A DNA stretch of 64,000 nt from Staphylococcus shinii (GCF_017583065.1 NZ_JAGEVL010000007.1:434001-498000), one strand, 5' to 3'; shown: positions 50,067 through 60,966, numbered from the stretch's first letter. Notes: generated by a model from the sequence alone, not told the origin. Program-made: numbers and translations.

Positions 50067-50221
50067 AGAGAGCTAATCAATTTAGGTTAGCTCTCTTTTA
50101 TATTTAAAATATTATAATTTTGGTAGGTATACAATCTAGGCGTAAGCAAGGTGAAAAATTGTATGAAAATAAAAAAAGCGTCAATTTCTATATGTTTTTA
50201 ATAGAAATTGACGTTTTTTTA
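50067..50221. terminator. Two intrinsic terminators between the YjcG gene and ltaA
   Basis: AGAGAGCTAA (50067-50076) with TTAGCTCTCT (50087-50096) plus T residues ends the YjcG transcript. CGTCAATTTCTAT (50179-50191) with ATAGAAATTGACG (50201-50213) has A-run before and T-run after, so it can work both ways and may also end ltaA. From 50222 to 50374 nothing else is seen. Confidence 0.85.
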
Positions 50222-50374
50222 ACTAGATACATTTTAAGTTTCATGTTCTAATTTTTTTGAGTTGTTATAACTCATGCGTACATGTATATTTAAGGTTGGC
50301 TAATGATAATTTTCAATTGATAACTTGATTAAGCTTAACATTTTTTCCTATTTATTTTAAAATTTAAGAATCCT

Positions 50375-51562
50375 CTAAATGTGTTTTTTATGTTTGATAA
50401 AATAGATACCATAAAAAACTGCTAAGAATAAGAATACAAAAGCTGAAAAATAAAATGTGTTATTTACTGAATTTGAAAACTCAGTTATTAAACCACCGAC
50501 AAGTGGACCAATCATAGAGCCAAAACCTTGAACGCTATTAAATACGCCCCAAGTTTCTTCTTGTTCATCTAAATGTATATGGCTTGCCATAAATGTGTTC
50601 CAGGCTGGTAGTAAGATACCATACATAAGACCAATAAATACTGCTAATATCCAAACTAATGTAATTTCAGTAATTAATGATAAAGCAAATATCATAAGTG
50701 TATAGAGTACAAAACCACTAAATATTACACTGTACATAAATAATGTGCCATGATTATCAATTATCTTAGATAAGAACAACATTGAAAACGCACAGCCAAT
50801 GCCACCAAATACGATTGCCATCGTATATTCAACTGTTGAAACACCGACAACTTTTGTTGCATATGTAGGTAATATAGGAACAAGAGCAGTAATTGAAGCA
50901 CCTTGTAGTAAAATCCCCGGAAAAAGAAGTAAATGTCGTTTTGTGACATTTACTATCTGACCTAATTGCTGTTTAACGGGGCGAGTATTATAATTTGTGA
51001 GTCTAATTTTTACGAAATAATATAATATCCAAGCAATTAATACAACAAGTGACATTAAAAACGCAAATTGCGTCGGATGAAATTTAAATATAATATTCAT
51101 GCCAACCATACCTACTAGTAGACCTAGTAACCAAGAGAAGTACACATAACCCATTTGTTTACCACGGTTCTTTTCATCAACACTTGCTAACATGATTACC
51201 CATATAGGACTTACCGCAATACCTAATAAGACGGCACTGATGATTAATACTATAGGTGAAGTAGGGAACCAGATAACTAAAAATAGACTGGCAAAAGCAA
51301 GTAAAAACCCTAAAGTTAGTACTAATTTTGTACCTAAGCGTTTAAGTAAGAAACCAATCACAAAGTTTGTAGCTGCATCTGAAATAAAATGTATAGAAAT
51401 AGCAATAGATGTTATACCAACAGCAATTGAGGTTGCTGTTGGAAGCAATGATAAATAACTTAAAATATACATTCCTCGAGCAAATTCCATTAAGAATAAG
51501 ATGATTAGCATGATTATAAAATTTTTATTTGTGCCATAATTATTTAACGAAGAGCTTTGCAT
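50375..51562 (-). CDS. ltaA: Lipoteichoic-acid glycolipid-anchor flippase LtaA
   Basis: A 395-residue MFS-fold, 12-segment protein that moves diglucosyl-diacylglycerol to the outer leaflet for lipoteichoic acid assembly. The sequence follows S. aureus LtaA throughout ([74 protein letters not shown]). The start is placed at 51562, giving [10 protein letters not shown] as in S. aureus. It overlaps the ugtP end by 23 bases and so is translationally coupled to it. Confidence 0.95.
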   Translation of the reverse strand: MQSSSLNNYGTNKNFIIMLIILFLMEFARGMYILSYLSLLPTATSIAVGITSIAISIHFISDAATNFVIGFLLKRLGTKLVLTLGFLLAFASLFLVIWFPTSPIVLIISAVLLGIAVSPIWVIMLASVDEKNRGKQMGYVYFSWLLGLLVGMVGMNIIFKFHPTQFAFLMSLVVLIAWILYYFVKIRLTNYNTRPVKQQLGQIVNVTKRHLLLFPGILLQGASITALVPILPTYATKVVGVSTVEYTMAIVFGGIGCAFSMLFLSKIIDNHGTLFMYSVIFSGFVLYTLMIFALSLITEITLVWILAVFIGLMYGILLPAWNTFMASHIHLDEQEETWGVFNSVQGFGSMIGPLVGGLITEFSNSVNNTFYFSAFVFLFLAVFYGIYFIKHKKHI

Positions 51563-52715
51563 ATAAAGGAACCTTTCCGTAAACTTCCTCATATCGAGAT
51601 GAATGATTAAGTAAGTCTAATAAATCTTTACATAATTTGTATGTTGAATATGGAATTCTAGAAGCATCCATTGCTTGTGACATTGCAGCTAATCTATCTG
51701 GCTCATTTGTTAATGTAGCAACTTGATCTATTGCTGCTTCAGGTGTGCTTGCAATACTACCAAAACCTTTTTCTTCGAAGTAGACTGCATTTTCAAGTTC
51801 TTGTCCTGGTGCGGGGTCTAAGAAAATCATTGGTATTTGACGCGTTAATGCTTCTGATATGGTGATACCGCCAGGTTTCGTAATCATCAAGTGACTGGAA
51901 GCCATCCACTCATTCATATTTGTTGTATAACCTAAAATAAGAACGTTATTATTAGCTTTGAATTGACTAGATAACGAACGTTTTAAGTCTTTGTTTTTAC
52001 CACATATCATAACTACTTGCGCATGAGGACTTCGATTTAAGATTTCTTGAATCATTTGGCCAAAGCCTTTTGAAACACCAAATGCACCTGCAGACATTAA
52101 TATAGTTGGTTTGTTGGGATCTAATTTGTTTTGGCGTAACCAATCTCCTTGGTTGATATCCGCTTCGAATTTATCAGAAATTGGAATGCCTGTTACCTTC
52201 AATTTATTCCTTGGTATACCGATACTTGCAAATTCGTCTTTTAATTCTTCTGTAGCAAGATAATATTTATGTGAATGTGGTGTAATCCAGTTTTTTTGCA
52301 TGCGGTAGTCTGTCATTACTGTTGCAATAGGTATGTTCATATCAAATTGTTCAGTTAATACAGACATAACCGGCGTTGGAAAAGTTAGTAAAATAAGATC
52401 TGGCTTTTCTTTTAAAAGTAAATTCATTAATTTATTAAGTCCATAGTATTTGTAGAAACACTTATCTAATTGGTCTGGTTGACTATAGTAAAAAGCTTTA
52501 TACATATTTCTGAAATATTTAAAACTATTAATGTACCATTTTTTACAGATAGAAGTCAGAATCGGGTGAGCTTCTAAAAATAAATCATGTTCAATAACTG
52601 TTAAATTGTCTAGATTCATTTCGTTAAATTGGTTTACTACGCTTTGCGTAACTTGTAAATGCCCGTTACCAAAAGATCCAGTAATTATCAGTATTTTTTT
52701 ATTTTGAGTAACCAT
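51540..52715 (-). CDS. ugtP: Processive diacylglycerol beta-glucosyltransferase UgtP (YpfP)
   Basis: A 391-residue GT28-type enzyme that adds two glucoses from UDP-glucose to diacylglycerol, making the lipoteichoic acid anchor. N-terminal MGDG-synthase-like part ([18 protein letters not shown], about 14-31; [12 protein letters not shown]), then the UDP-sugar region [19 protein letters not shown] and the C-terminal [19 protein letters not shown] signature. Minus-strand TTCACA-16-TATAAT (52835-52808) is a probable promoter. AGGGTGGC precedes the start at 52715. Confidence 0.96.
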   Translation of the reverse strand: MVTQNKKILIITGSFGNGHLQVTQSVVNQFNEMNLDNLTVIEHDLFLEAHPILTSICKKWYINSFKYFRNMYKAFYYSQPDQLDKCFYKYYGLNKLMNLLLKEKPDLILLTFPTPVMSVLTEQFDMNIPIATVMTDYRMQKNWITPHSHKYYLATEELKDEFASIGIPRNKLKVTGIPISDKFEADINQGDWLRQNKLDPNKPTILMSAGAFGVSKGFGQMIQEILNRSPHAQVVMICGKNKDLKRSLSSQFKANNNVLILGYTTNMNEWMASSHLMITKPGGITISEALTRQIPMIFLDPAPGQELENAVYFEEKGFGSIASTPEAAIDQVATLTNEPDRLAAMSQAMDASRIPYSTYKLCKDLLDLLNHSSRYEEVYGKVPLYAKLFVK

Positions 52716-53154
52716 TAAAAGCCACCCTCCAATAGTTTATATTTAGCTCAAGGTAATTTTAACGTATTTACTTGAGGTGTGAAAGAAAAAACACACAATT
52801 AATTTAAATTATATCATTTTACAAACGCTTGTGAAATGATTCATACTAAATTGGGAAATTAAAATCTAATAAAATAAAGTTGTTATATATGTATATATTA
52901 CCACTTTTGTTAAAACAATAAGCTTATATTCTGTAAATAACAAAATATATAGAAAGTTTTAACATTTTGATAACATGTAGTTAATATTCTTACAATATAA
53001 AGATTACAATACTTAAATAGATGGTACTTGAGTATATTTAAGCGTTCAAGCAGCTTAATATAATAGGAAGAAATTATAAATATCAAATAGTTAGATTCTA
53101 TAAAAACATCGGGAAATGTGTATAATAGAAGTATTGGAAATAAAGGAGCGATAT
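52716..53154. other. ugtP-murE divergent intergenic region
   Basis: This 439-base gap holds the ugtP promoter on the minus strand (-10 at 52813-52808, TTCACA at 52835-52830) and the murE -10 TATAAT at 53121-53126, with no clear -35, and AAAGGAG (53142-53148) before ATG 53155. The middle is AT-rich and I see no gene or known regulatory site in it. Confidence 0.5.
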
Positions 53155-54642
53155 ATGTTGGAAGCAAATGTGTTGTTTGAAAAAATTAAAGTGAAACAAG
53201 TTTTCGGCACGTTAGATAGAAATATAACAGATATAACAACTGACTCTCGTACTGCTCAACACGGCAGTATATTCGTAGCATCAAAAGGTTATACAGTAGA
53301 CAGCCATAAATTTTGCCAAGAAGTGGTAGATCAGGGCTGTGAGGTTATTATTGTTAACCAAAAACAACAAATTATAGGAGATGTAACGCAAGTCATTGTC
53401 CCAGATACTTTACGTGTAGCAAGTTTGCTAGCTAATATGTTATTTAATTATCCTAGTAAGCAACTCGTAACATATGGGGTGACAGGAACGAATGGCAAAA
53501 CTTCAATCGCCACGATGATACATCATATTCATAGAAAATTAAATAAAGGTAGTGCTTACTTAGGCACAAATGGGTTTCAAATAAATGAAGTTAAATCAAA
53601 AGGAGCAAATACAACGCCAGAAACTGTATCATTAACAAAGAAAGTGAATGAAGCAGTTGAAGCAGGTGCTGAAGCAATGACATTAGAAGTATCTAGTCAT
53701 GGTTTATCTTTAGGTCGTCTTCGTGGCGTGGATTTCGATGTAGCCATTTTTTCAAATTTAACACAAGATCATTTAGATTTTCACGGTACAATGGAGTCTT
53801 ATGGTCACGCTAAATCACTATTGTTTAGCCAATTAGGTGAAGATTTATCACAAGATAAATATGTTGTGTTAAATAATGATGATCCTTTTTCAGAATATCT
53901 TAGCTCAGTAACACCATATGAAGTGTTCACTTACGGGGTCAATAATGATGCGCAGTTTACAGCGGAACAGATTGAAGAATCCTTGCAAGGAGTTAAATTT
54001 AATTTTAATACACCTGAAGGGAAATTCTATGTAAAATCACCTTATGTTGGTCTGTTTAATGTTTCTAACATTATGGCTGCAATGATTGCAGTGTGGAGTA
54101 AAGGTATTGAGTTTAATGAAATTATAAAAGCTGTTGAAAATTTAGAACCTGTAGAAGGAAGATTAGAAGTATTAGATCCTTCACTACCAATCGATCTAAT
54201 TATAGACTATGCACATACAGCAGATGGAATGGATAAATTAATTGATGCCGTTAAGCCATTCGCCAAACAAAAATTAATTTTCTTATGTGGTATGGCAGGT
54301 GAACGTGATTTAACTAAAACGCCTGAAATGGGACGTGTAGCATGCCGAGCAGACTATGTTATCTTTACACCTGACAACCCTGCGGATGATGATCCTAAAA
54401 AATTAACACAAGAATTAGCTAAAGGTGCAACACATGATAACTATATTGAATTTTATGATCGTGCAGATGGCATAAGACATGCTATAGATATTGCTGAGCC
54501 AGGGGATACTGTGGTATTAGCTTCAAAAGGTCGAGAACCATATCAAATTATGCCTGGTCATATCAAAGTACCGCATCGTGACGATCTTATTGGATTAGAA
54601 GCGGCTTATAAAAAATTTGACGGAGGTTTTCATGAAAGTTAA
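53155..54642 (+). CDS. murE: UDP-MurNAc-L-Ala-D-Glu:L-lysine ligase MurE
   Basis: A 495-residue ATP-dependent Mur ligase adding the third residue of the peptidoglycan stem peptide. ATP loop [14 protein letters not shown] (about 108-121), [13 protein letters not shown] with the carbamoyl-lysine region, and the amino-acid-selecting motif DNPADDDP (DNPA rather than DNPR), which points to L-lysine and not diaminopimelate, as expected for staphylococci. ATG 53155 has AAAGGAG upstream. The last 11 bases overlap the next start. Confidence 0.96.
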   Translation: MLEANVLFEKIKVKQVFGTLDRNITDITTDSRTAQHGSIFVASKGYTVDSHKFCQEVVDQGCEVIIVNQKQQIIGDVTQVIVPDTLRVASLLANMLFNYPSKQLVTYGVTGTNGKTSIATMIHHIHRKLNKGSAYLGTNGFQINEVKSKGANTTPETVSLTKKVNEAVEAGAEAMTLEVSSHGLSLGRLRGVDFDVAIFSNLTQDHLDFHGTMESYGHAKSLLFSQLGEDLSQDKYVVLNNDDPFSEYLSSVTPYEVFTYGVNNDAQFTAEQIEESLQGVKFNFNTPEGKFYVKSPYVGLFNVSNIMAAMIAVWSKGIEFNEIIKAVENLEPVEGRLEVLDPSLPIDLIIDYAHTADGMDKLIDAVKPFAKQKLIFLCGMAGERDLTKTPEMGRVACRADYVIFTPDNPADDDPKKLTQELAKGATHDNYIEFYDRADGIRHAIDIAEPGDTVVLASKGREPYQIMPGHIKVPHRDDLIGLEAAYKKFDGGFHES

Positions 54643-54871
54643 AAAAATCAACTTCAATGACATCCAGCCTAATGTGTATATATATGAAAATGTAGTAAAT
54701 CAATTATTTCTTATAGCAATTCCTGAAATAAATTGGTCGTTAGAAGTAGAATCAACTTTAAATGAAGATGATATGAAAGAGGAACTTGTGATACACTTAT
54801 TTACATTACTTGATGAGTCAACAGCGACACGTTTTGCTGATGATATCGTTAAATGGATATTGGAGAATTAA
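54632..54871 (+). CDS. Conserved small protein of unknown function between murE and prfC
   Basis: A 79-residue acidic, soluble protein ([20 protein letters not shown]...; C-terminus [15 protein letters not shown]). No motif I recognise. Strong signs of being real: GGAGGT (54622-54627) sits before ATG 54632, the start overlaps the murE stop by 11 bases, and prfC begins 12 bases after its stop. A small gene occupies the same slot in S. aureus. Co-expression with murE is likely; no function can be given. Confidence 0.8.
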   Translation: MKVKKINFNDIQPNVYIYENVVNQLFLIAIPEINWSLEVESTLNEDDMKEELVIHLFTLLDESTATRFADDIVKWILEN

Positions 54872-54883
54872 AGGAGATTATAA

Positions 54884-56446
54884 ATGAATATAAAGGAAGA
54901 AGTAGAATCAAGAAAAACCTTTGCAATTATTTCTCACCCAGATGCTGGTAAAACAACACTAACAGAAAAATTATTACTGTTTGGTGGTGCAATTAGAGAA
55001 GCAGGTACAGTTAAAGGTAAAAAAAGCGGGAAATTCGCTACAAGTGACTGGATGAAAGTTGAACAAGAGCGTGGTATTTCTGTTACCAGTTCAGTAATGC
55101 AATTTGACTACGACCATTATAAAATTAATATTTTAGATACGCCAGGCCACGAAGATTTTTCTGAAGACACATACAGAACCTTGATGGCTGTAGATAGTGC
55201 AGTTATGGTTATTGACTGCGCAAAGGGTATTGAACCTCAAACGTTAAAACTATTCAAAGTTTGTAAAATGAGAGGTATTCCTATTTTTACGTTTATCAAT
55301 AAATTAGACAGAGTAGGGAAAGAACCATTTGAATTATTAGATGAAATAGAATCTACATTAGATATAGAAACATATCCTATGAATTGGCCAATTGGAATGG
55401 GGCAAAACTTTTTCGGTATTATTGACAGAGAGTCGCATACAATTGAACCATTTAGAGATGAAGAAAATATCTTACACTTAGACGATGACTATGAGCTTAA
55501 AGAAGACCACGAAATGAAAAATGATAGCGCATTTGCACAAGCAATTGATGAACTTATGTTAGTTGAAGAAGCGGGTGAAAACTTTGATAATGAAGCACTA
55601 TTGAATGGTGAGTTAACGCCTGTATTCTTTGGCTCGGCATTAGCAAACTTCGGTGTACAAAATTTCTTAAATGCATACGTGGACCATGCGCCAATGCCAA
55701 ATGCACGTCAAACAAAAGAAGACATAGAAGTAAGTCCTTTTGATTTAGATTTTTCAGGATTCATATTTAAAATCCAAGCAAATATGGACCCGAAACATAG
55801 AGATAGAATCGCTTTTATGCGTGTTGTTAGTGGTGCATTTGAACGTGGTATGGATGTTAACTTGCAACGAACAAACAAAAAACAAAAAATCACTCGTTCA
55901 ACTTCGTTTATGGCAGATGATAAAGAAACTGTAAATCATGCGGTTGCTGGTGATATTATTGGTCTATATGATACAGGTAATTATCAAATTGGTGATACAC
56001 TAGTTGGTGGTAATCAAAAATTTAGTTTCCAAGAACTACCACAATTTACACCAGAATTATTTATGAAAGTATCAGCCAAAAATGTGATGAAGCAAAAACA
56101 TTTCCATAAAGGTATCGAACAATTAGTTCAAGAAGGTGCAATCCAATATTATAAGGCATTACACACAAACCAGATTATTATTGGTGCTGTAGGTCAGTTA
56201 CAATTCGAAGTATTCGAACATCGTTTGAAGAATGAATATAATGTAGACGTTGTTATGGAGCCAGTTGGTCAAAAAATTGCACGTTGGATAGAAAATGAAG
56301 AAGACATCAAAGATAAGATGAGCTCTACACGTTCTATTTTAGTTAAAGATGTATATGATAACTACGTATTTTTATTTGAAAATGAGTTTGCTACAAGATG
56401 GTTTGAAGAAAAATTCCCAGAAATTAAATTATATGGATTGTTATAA
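54884..56446 (+). CDS. prfC: Peptide chain release factor 3
   Basis: A 520-residue translational GTPase that removes RF1/RF2 from the ribosome after termination. G1 [16 protein letters not shown] (about residues 16-31), G2/G3 region [15 protein letters not shown] and [14 protein letters not shown]4 FINKLDR; the C-terminal domains contain [27 protein letters not shown] precedes ATG 54884. Its last two sense codons (TTG TTA, 56438-56443) double as the -35 box of the riboswitch promoter downstream. Confidence 0.96.
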   Translation: MNIKEEVESRKTFAIISHPDAGKTTLTEKLLLFGGAIREAGTVKGKKSGKFATSDWMKVEQERGISVTSSVMQFDYDHYKINILDTPGHEDFSEDTYRTLMAVDSAVMVIDCAKGIEPQTLKLFKVCKMRGIPIFTFINKLDRVGKEPFELLDEIESTLDIETYPMNWPIGMGQNFFGIIDRESHTIEPFRDEENILHLDDDYELKEDHEMKNDSAFAQAIDELMLVEEAGENFDNEALLNGELTPVFFGSALANFGVQNFLNAYVDHAPMPNARQTKEDIEVSPFDLDFSGFIFKIQANMDPKHRDRIAFMRVVSGAFERGMDVNLQRTNKKQKITRSTSFMADDKETVNHAVAGDIIGLYDTGNYQIGDTLVGGNQKFSFQELPQFTPELFMKVSAKNVMKQKHFHKGIEQLVQEGAIQYYKALHTNQIIIGAVGQLQFEVFEHRLKNEYNVDVVMEPVGQKIARWIENEEDIKDKMSSTRSILVKDVYDNYVFLFENEFATRWFEEKFPEIKLYGLL

Positions 56447-56466
56447 ATTTTGTTTTTGTGTATAAT
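56438..56466 (+). promoter_or_regulatory. Promoter of the Mn riboswitch-TerC transcript
   Basis: TTGTTA (56438-56443), exactly 17 bases, TATAAT (56461-56466). The -35 box consists of the last two codons of prfC and the stop codon follows directly. Confidence 0.75.
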
Positions 56467-56500
56467 AACCATATTAATAGAATACCTATGACTATGTAGT

Positions 56501-56782
56501 CAGAGGGGAGTAACTTAACTAAAGTTAAATTGATATATGAAGCATGCAAGTAATACCTAGATATAGGTAAATGTATATTGATATATTCTTTTTAACTTAG
56601 TCATTTTTATCGTCATTACGAAGTATAATACTTCCGGTAAGATGGGCAGAATAAAACTGTCGAGTGAGACCTTTGCTAACAGTGTATATTGTCTGTGAAT
56701 TGTATTTAATTTACTATACGTTTATTAAAATACGATAAAAGGATAACATATGCACTGACTTAGCTTAGGTCTCTATTTTTAT
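56501..56782 (+). promoter_or_regulatory. yybP-ykoY (Mn2+) riboswitch with terminator platform
   Basis: The conserved aptamer parts are present: AGAGGGGAGTAAC (56502-56514), TCGTCATTACGAAG (56610-56623), TTCCGGTAAGATGGGCAGA (56632-56650) and GTCGAGTGAGACCTTTGC (56659-56676). GAGACCT (56666-56672) can pair with AGGTCTC (56767-56773), extended by GCTAA/TTAGC and CAGTG/CACTG, and is followed by TATTTTTAT, giving a terminator that competes with the aptamer's 3' strand. In this family Mn2+ binding favours read-through and turns on Mn exporters or TerC-type proteins. Confidence 0.88.
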
Positions 56783-56808
56783 GTAAAAAACTAAAGGAGA
56801 TGTCCTAT

Positions 56809-57606
56809 ATGGATCCGAGTTTGATTTTACCTTACCTATGGGTGTTAGTAGTACTCGTATTTTTAGAAGGTTTATTAGCTGCAGATAATGCAGTTGTAAT
56901 GGCAGTAATGGTTAAACATTTACCGCCTGAACAACGTAAAAAAGCGCTGTTCTATGGGTTGCTTGGTGCTTTTGTATTCCGTTTCTTATCTTTATTCTTA
57001 ATTAGTGTTATTGCACATTTCTGGTGGATACAAGCACTAGGTGCTTTATACTTGCTATATATGTCTATCCGGAATTTGATATCCTTCTTTAAGGAAAAAG
57101 ACCATGATAAGAACGATGGTAGTGATGATCATCATTTTGATGAATCTGGAGAAGAGATACATGCTAGTGCTAAATCATTCTGGGGCACAGTGTTAAAAGT
57201 AGAATTTGCCGATATCGCTTTTGCGATTGATTCAATGCTTGCGGCACTTGCTATAGCGGTTACCTTACCAACAGTAGGTATCCATTTTGGTGGAATGGAT
57301 TTAGGCCAATTTGTTGTTATGTTCTTAGGCGGCATGCTAGGTGTTGTTATAATGCGTTTTGCTGCAACTTGGTTTGTAAACCTATTAAATAAATATCCAG
57401 GTTTAGAAGGTGCAGCTTTTGCAATTGTTGGTTGGGTTGGTATCAAATTAGTTGTTATGGTGCTTGCTCACCCAGATATCGGAGTTTTAGATGAACATTT
57501 CCCACACAGCGTTGTTTGGCAGTCAATCTTCTGGTCTGTTATGATTTTGTTAGTCATCATTGGTTGGTTAGGTTCTGTTCGTAAAAATAAAAAAGAGAAA
57601 AAATAA
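56809..57606 (+). CDS. TerC-family membrane protein, likely Mn2+ export/metallation
   Basis: A 265-residue protein with about seven membrane segments. TerC signatures: LEGLLAADNAVVMAVM (about 19-34) and LKVEFADIAFAIDSMLA (about 126-142), whose acidic residues lie in the membrane. A His/Asp-rich loop (DHDKNDGSDDHHFDE, about 96-110) may bind metal. ATG 56809 is taken because AAAGGAG (56793-56799) lies 9 bases upstream; ATG 56800 is too close. Control by a Mn riboswitch supports a role like Bacillus MeeF/MeeY (Mn supply to exported enzymes). Confidence 0.9.
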   Translation: MDPSLILPYLWVLVVLVFLEGLLAADNAVVMAVMVKHLPPEQRKKALFYGLLGAFVFRFLSLFLISVIAHFWWIQALGALYLLYMSIRNLISFFKEKDHDKNDGSDDHHFDESGEEIHASAKSFWGTVLKVEFADIAFAIDSMLAALAIAVTLPTVGIHFGGMDLGQFVVMFLGGMLGVVIMRFAATWFVNLLNKYPGLEGAAFAIVGWVGIKLVVMVLAHPDIGVLDEHFPHSVVWQSIFWSVMILLVIIGWLGSVRKNKKEKK

Positions 57607-57647
57607 ATATATAAATTTTAAATTTTCGAAGTTAGTTCATAAATACT

Positions 57648-57690
57648 AAGGCTTGTTCCTATACATTTAAGGGAACAGGCCTTTTAATTT
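57648..57690 (+). terminator. Terminator after the TerC gene
   Basis: AAGGCTTGTTCC (57648-57659) pairs with GGAACAGGCCTT (57672-57683), followed by TTAATTTTG. Confidence 0.85.
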
Positions 57691-57869
57691 TGCTCTTATT
57701 TATCCAGTTTTAAATATTAATATAAAGTTATAACTATAATTTAACGTTGTTAGCTTTATATTAATAATTTGGAAAATTATAATTTTAAATTTTATATCTA
57801 ACCAATTAAAATAGTTTCTGTTTTAAAATTATATATATGGCAATAATAGAAAGGAATAGGGGGGATAAA

Positions 57870-59117
57870 ATGAAAGAGGCACCAAAAGATAAAAATTTTG
57901 ATCATACTCTAAAGTTATTAAAAGAAGGGTACTATTTTATAATTAATAGGCGTGAAGCATTGAATACTAATATATTCCAAACAAAATTGATAGGCAAAAA
58001 AATGTATTGTTTGAGTGGGCGTAAGCAAGCAGAACTTTTTTATGATAATGAATTATTTAAAAGACAAGGTGCAGCCCCGTCTCGAGTTAATAAAACACTT
58101 TTTGGAGAGGGGGGTGTACAAGGATTAGATGAAGGTGCTCATTACAAAAGAAAAGGTATGTTTATGGAATTAATGGGTAATCAGGAAATGGTCGAAATTA
58201 GCAAATTAATCTATAAATATTGGTTAGCTTATTTCGACCATATATCTAATAGGAAAAACGTTAATATGTATGAAGCTTCAAAGAAAGTTTTTTTACAAAC
58301 TGCGTGTGAATGGACAGGAGTCCCTTTAAAAGAAAATGAAAGTGATAAACGCGCTTCACAATTATCAAATTTATTTGAAAATGCCGCATCAGTTGGATTA
58401 AAACATTGGAAAAGTAGAAGAGAACGAATAAAAGCTGAAAAATGGATAGAAGAATTAGTTCATGATATAAGAAATGGAAATTTCAATTTAGACAAAGATA
58501 AAGCTTTATATAAGTTTTCTTGGTTCCATGATATCGATGGAAAACTGTTAGGAGAAAAAGTAGTTGCCGTTGAAATATTAAACTTATTAAGACCGATGAC
58601 AGCGGTATCTGTATGGGTGGCTAACATTGGGCTTGCAATGTACCAATTCCCAGAAGAAGCAAAAAAGCTACAAAATGGCGAGGAGAAAAAAATTATGATG
58701 TTTTTACAAGAAACAAGAAGATATTATCCTTTTTTTCCTTTTACAGTAGCTAAAGTAAAGAAAGATTTTGAATATAATGGTTTTAAATTTAAGAAAGGCA
58801 CAATCACACTTCTAGATTTGTATGGAACTAATAAACATCCAGAAGACTGGTCCAACCCTCAACAATTCATACCCGAAAGATTTGAACATTGGGAACAAAC
58901 GCCTTTTAATTTTATACCTCAAGGTGGTGGCAGTTATGATTTTGGTCATCGCTGTGCTGGAGAATTTGTAACAATGGCCATGTTGAAAGCTACGATGGAC
59001 TTTTTAATTAAACATATTACTTATGATATACCAGAACAAAGCTTTGATTTTAATTTTAATGATATACCAGCTGTACCCAACGATGGTTTCATAATTAATA
59101 ATGTTAGGTTTATATAA
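57870..59117 (+). CDS. CYP152-family cytochrome P450 fatty-acid peroxygenase
   Basis: A 415-residue P450 of the CYP152 (BS-beta/OleT-JE) type, which uses H2O2 directly to hydroxylate or decarboxylate fatty acids. Heme-ligand Cys362 lies in FGHRCAGEF; Arg241 and Pro242 in NLLRPMTAV match the carboxylate-binding Arg/Pro of the family. Gln84 (GGVQGLDEG) stands where OleT has His85 and the Bacillus hydroxylase has Gln85, so hydroxylation is favoured over alkene formation. ATG 57870 has AGGGGGGAT (57857-57865) upstream. No redox partner is needed. Not part of the S. aureus core order; the next gene is an aldehyde dehydrogenase. Confidence 0.9.
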   Translation: MKEAPKDKNFDHTLKLLKEGYYFIINRREALNTNIFQTKLIGKKMYCLSGRKQAELFYDNELFKRQGAAPSRVNKTLFGEGGVQGLDEGAHYKRKGMFMELMGNQEMVEISKLIYKYWLAYFDHISNRKNVNMYEASKKVFLQTACEWTGVPLKENESDKRASQLSNLFENAASVGLKHWKSRRERIKAEKWIEELVHDIRNGNFNLDKDKALYKFSWFHDIDGKLLGEKVVAVEILNLLRPMTAVSVWVANIGLAMYQFPEEAKKLQNGEEKKIMMFLQETRRYYPFFPFTVAKVKKDFEYNGFKFKKGTITLLDLYGTNKHPEDWSNPQQFIPERFEHWEQTPFNFIPQGGGSYDFGHRCAGEFVTMAMLKATMDFLIKHITYDIPEQSFDFNFNDIPAVPNDGFIINNVRFI

Positions 59118-59479
59118 ATTTATTTTTCAAAAATATTTACAGAAACGTTAAATTTTCTAATTAGTTGTAGGAGTAGATAGTTACTAGAAAACCTTATAAT
59201 TCCATAATGACGCTACGTAATTATTATTTATATTAAAGACACTTCTAAAAAGTTTATTAAGCTTTTAAAATTGATGTAGATATGAAAGATAGTAATATAA
59301 CATGTAAATTAGATCTTACAAATAGCGCTTAAAATCACGATTGTATGTTTAACTTATTAACAAAAAGGAATGCTCAGTAATAAGGCATACGAGAATATAA
59401 ACATTAGAAAAAATACTGAGCATTTAAGGTCAACACCCAAGAAATTGCGAAATAAATTTTAAAAAGGATGTGTTGAAAG
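59118..59479 (+). other. P450-ALDH intergenic region with a distant inverted repeat
   Basis: A 362-base region. AATGCTCAGTA (59369-59379) and TACTGAGCATT (59414-59424) form a perfect 11-bp inverted repeat with a 34-base centre, 55 bases before the ALDH start. A possible promoter TTGATG-16-TAATAT lies at 59271-59298, so the repeat would be in the 5' leader as a hairpin. No terminator is seen after the P450 gene. Confidence 0.5.
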
Positions 59480-60907
59480 ATGAGAATGCAAGTTAAACAG
59501 TATATAGATGGCGAATGGATTGAAAGTACAAGTGGAGAAACTATCAATGTCATTAACCCAGCAACTGAAGAAAAAATCGGTGAAATAGCTAAAGGTAACA
59601 AACAAGATGTAGATAAAGCAGTGGAATCTGCACATAATGTTTATCTTAGTTTTCGCCATACTTCAGTCAAAGAACGCCAAGATTTGTTAACGAAAATCGT
59701 CGAAGAGTATGAAAATCGTAAAGAAGACTTAATCCAAGCAATGACAGAAGAATTAGGCGCTCCCTTAAAAGTGTCGGAAAAAGTACATTATCAGATGGGA
59801 CTCAATCATTTTGCGGCAGCGAGAGATGCGCTAGATGATTTTGAATTCGAAGAACGTCGTGATAACAACCTAGTTATAAAAGAAGGTATTGGGGTTGCTG
59901 GATTGATCACACCTTGGAATTTCCCCACTAATCAAACGTCACTTAAGCTCGCTGCGGCATTTGCAGCTGGTTGTCCAGTTGTGTTAAAACCTTCTGAAGA
60001 AACGCCATACGCCGCGATAATTCTAGCAGAGATATTTGAAAAGGTTGGCGTCCCTAAAGGTGTTTTTAATTTAGTAAATGGAGATGGAGAAAACGTTGGT
60101 AATCCTTTAACTGAGCATCCTAAAGTACGTATGATGTCATTTACTGGTTCTGGAGGCGTTGGTGCTAAAATTATGGAAAAAGCCAGTGAAGATTTCAAAA
60201 AAGTATCTCTTGAACTTGGTGGAAAATCACCATACATTATTTTAGAAGATGCTGATATAGAAAGTGCAGCAGAAGGAGCTGTAAGAAAAATTGTAAATAA
60301 TACAGGTCAAGAATGCACAGCAGGAAGTCGTACAATTATTCCAGAGTCTATGAAAGAACAATTCTTAGCAGCGGCAAAAGAGAAAATGTCAAACTTGAAA
60401 GTTGGCGATCCACAGTCTGAAGAAACAGACTTAGGTCCGCTCATTAATAAAAAGCAATATGAAGGTGTACAAAGTTATATAGAAAAAGGCATCGAAGAAG
60501 GTGCTACTTTGATCTATGGAGGTACAGGAAAGCCAGAACAACTTGAAAAAGGCTACTTTGTTAAACCTACGATTTTTAGTGATGTTAATAATAAAATGAC
60601 TATCGCTCAAGAAGAAATATTTGGTCCTGTGATGTCTGTTATAACTTATCAAGATATAGAAAAAGCTATTGAAATTGGAAATGATACAAAATATGGATTA
60701 GCAGGGTACGTATATGGAAAAGACAAAGAGACCCTCCATAAAGTTGCCCGTTCTATTGAAGCTGGTATTATAGAGATTAATGAATTTGGACAGGCATACA
60801 ATTTACCATTTGGCGGCTATAAACAATCAGGCATAGGAAGAGAATGGGGCGATTATGGTATTGAAGAATTTTTAGAAGTTAAATCAATTGCAGGTTATTA
60901 TGAATAA
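59480..60907 (+). CDS. NAD(P)-dependent aldehyde dehydrogenase
   Basis: A 475-residue ALDH-superfamily enzyme oxidising aldehydes to acids. Cofactor and catalytic parts: [26 protein letters not shown], general base Glu245 in [11 protein letters not shown] and nucleophile Cys279 in [10 protein letters not shown]. The C-terminal [32 protein letters not shown] closely matches the 475-residue putative ALDH of S. aureus (SA1924 type), which there lies elsewhere in the genome. AAAGGATGTG (59463-59472) is the ribosome binding site. The natural substrate is unknown; fatty aldehydes would fit the neighbour P450 but are not shown. Confidence 0.92.
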   Translation: MRMQVKQYIDGEWIESTSGETINVINPATEEKIGEIAKGNKQDVDKAVESAHNVYLSFRHTSVKERQDLLTKIVEEYENRKEDLIQAMTEELGAPLKVSEKVHYQMGLNHFAAARDALDDFEFEERRDNNLVIKEGIGVAGLITPWNFPTNQTSLKLAAAFAAGCPVVLKPSEETPYAAIILAEIFEKVGVPKGVFNLVNGDGENVGNPLTEHPKVRMMSFTGSGGVGAKIMEKASEDFKKVSLELGGKSPYIILEDADIESAAEGAVRKIVNNTGQECTAGSRTIIPESMKEQFLAAAKEKMSNLKVGDPQSEETDLGPLINKKQYEGVQSYIEKGIEEGATLIYGGTGKPEQLEKGYFVKPTIFSDVNNKMTIAQEEIFGPVMSVITYQDIEKAIEIGNDTKYGLAGYVYGKDKETLHKVARSIEAGIIEINEFGQAYNLPFGGYKQSGIGREWGDYGIEEFLEVKSIAGYYE

Positions 60908-60925
60908 AAATTAATACCGTCAGCA

Positions 60926-60966
60926 AAAAGCACGGAACCCAAAAATTGAGGGTTCCGTGCTTTTAC
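60926..60966 (+). terminator. ALDH terminator
   Basis: AAAGCACGGAACCC (60927-60940) pairs with GGGTTCCGTGCTTT (60950-60963), a 14-bp stem with T residues after. Confidence 0.9.

Noticed and set aside
57778-57832. ATAATTTTAAA / TTTAAAATTAT inverted repeat before the P450 gene
   Set aside because: Pure A/T sequence in a very AT-rich gap; expected by chance.
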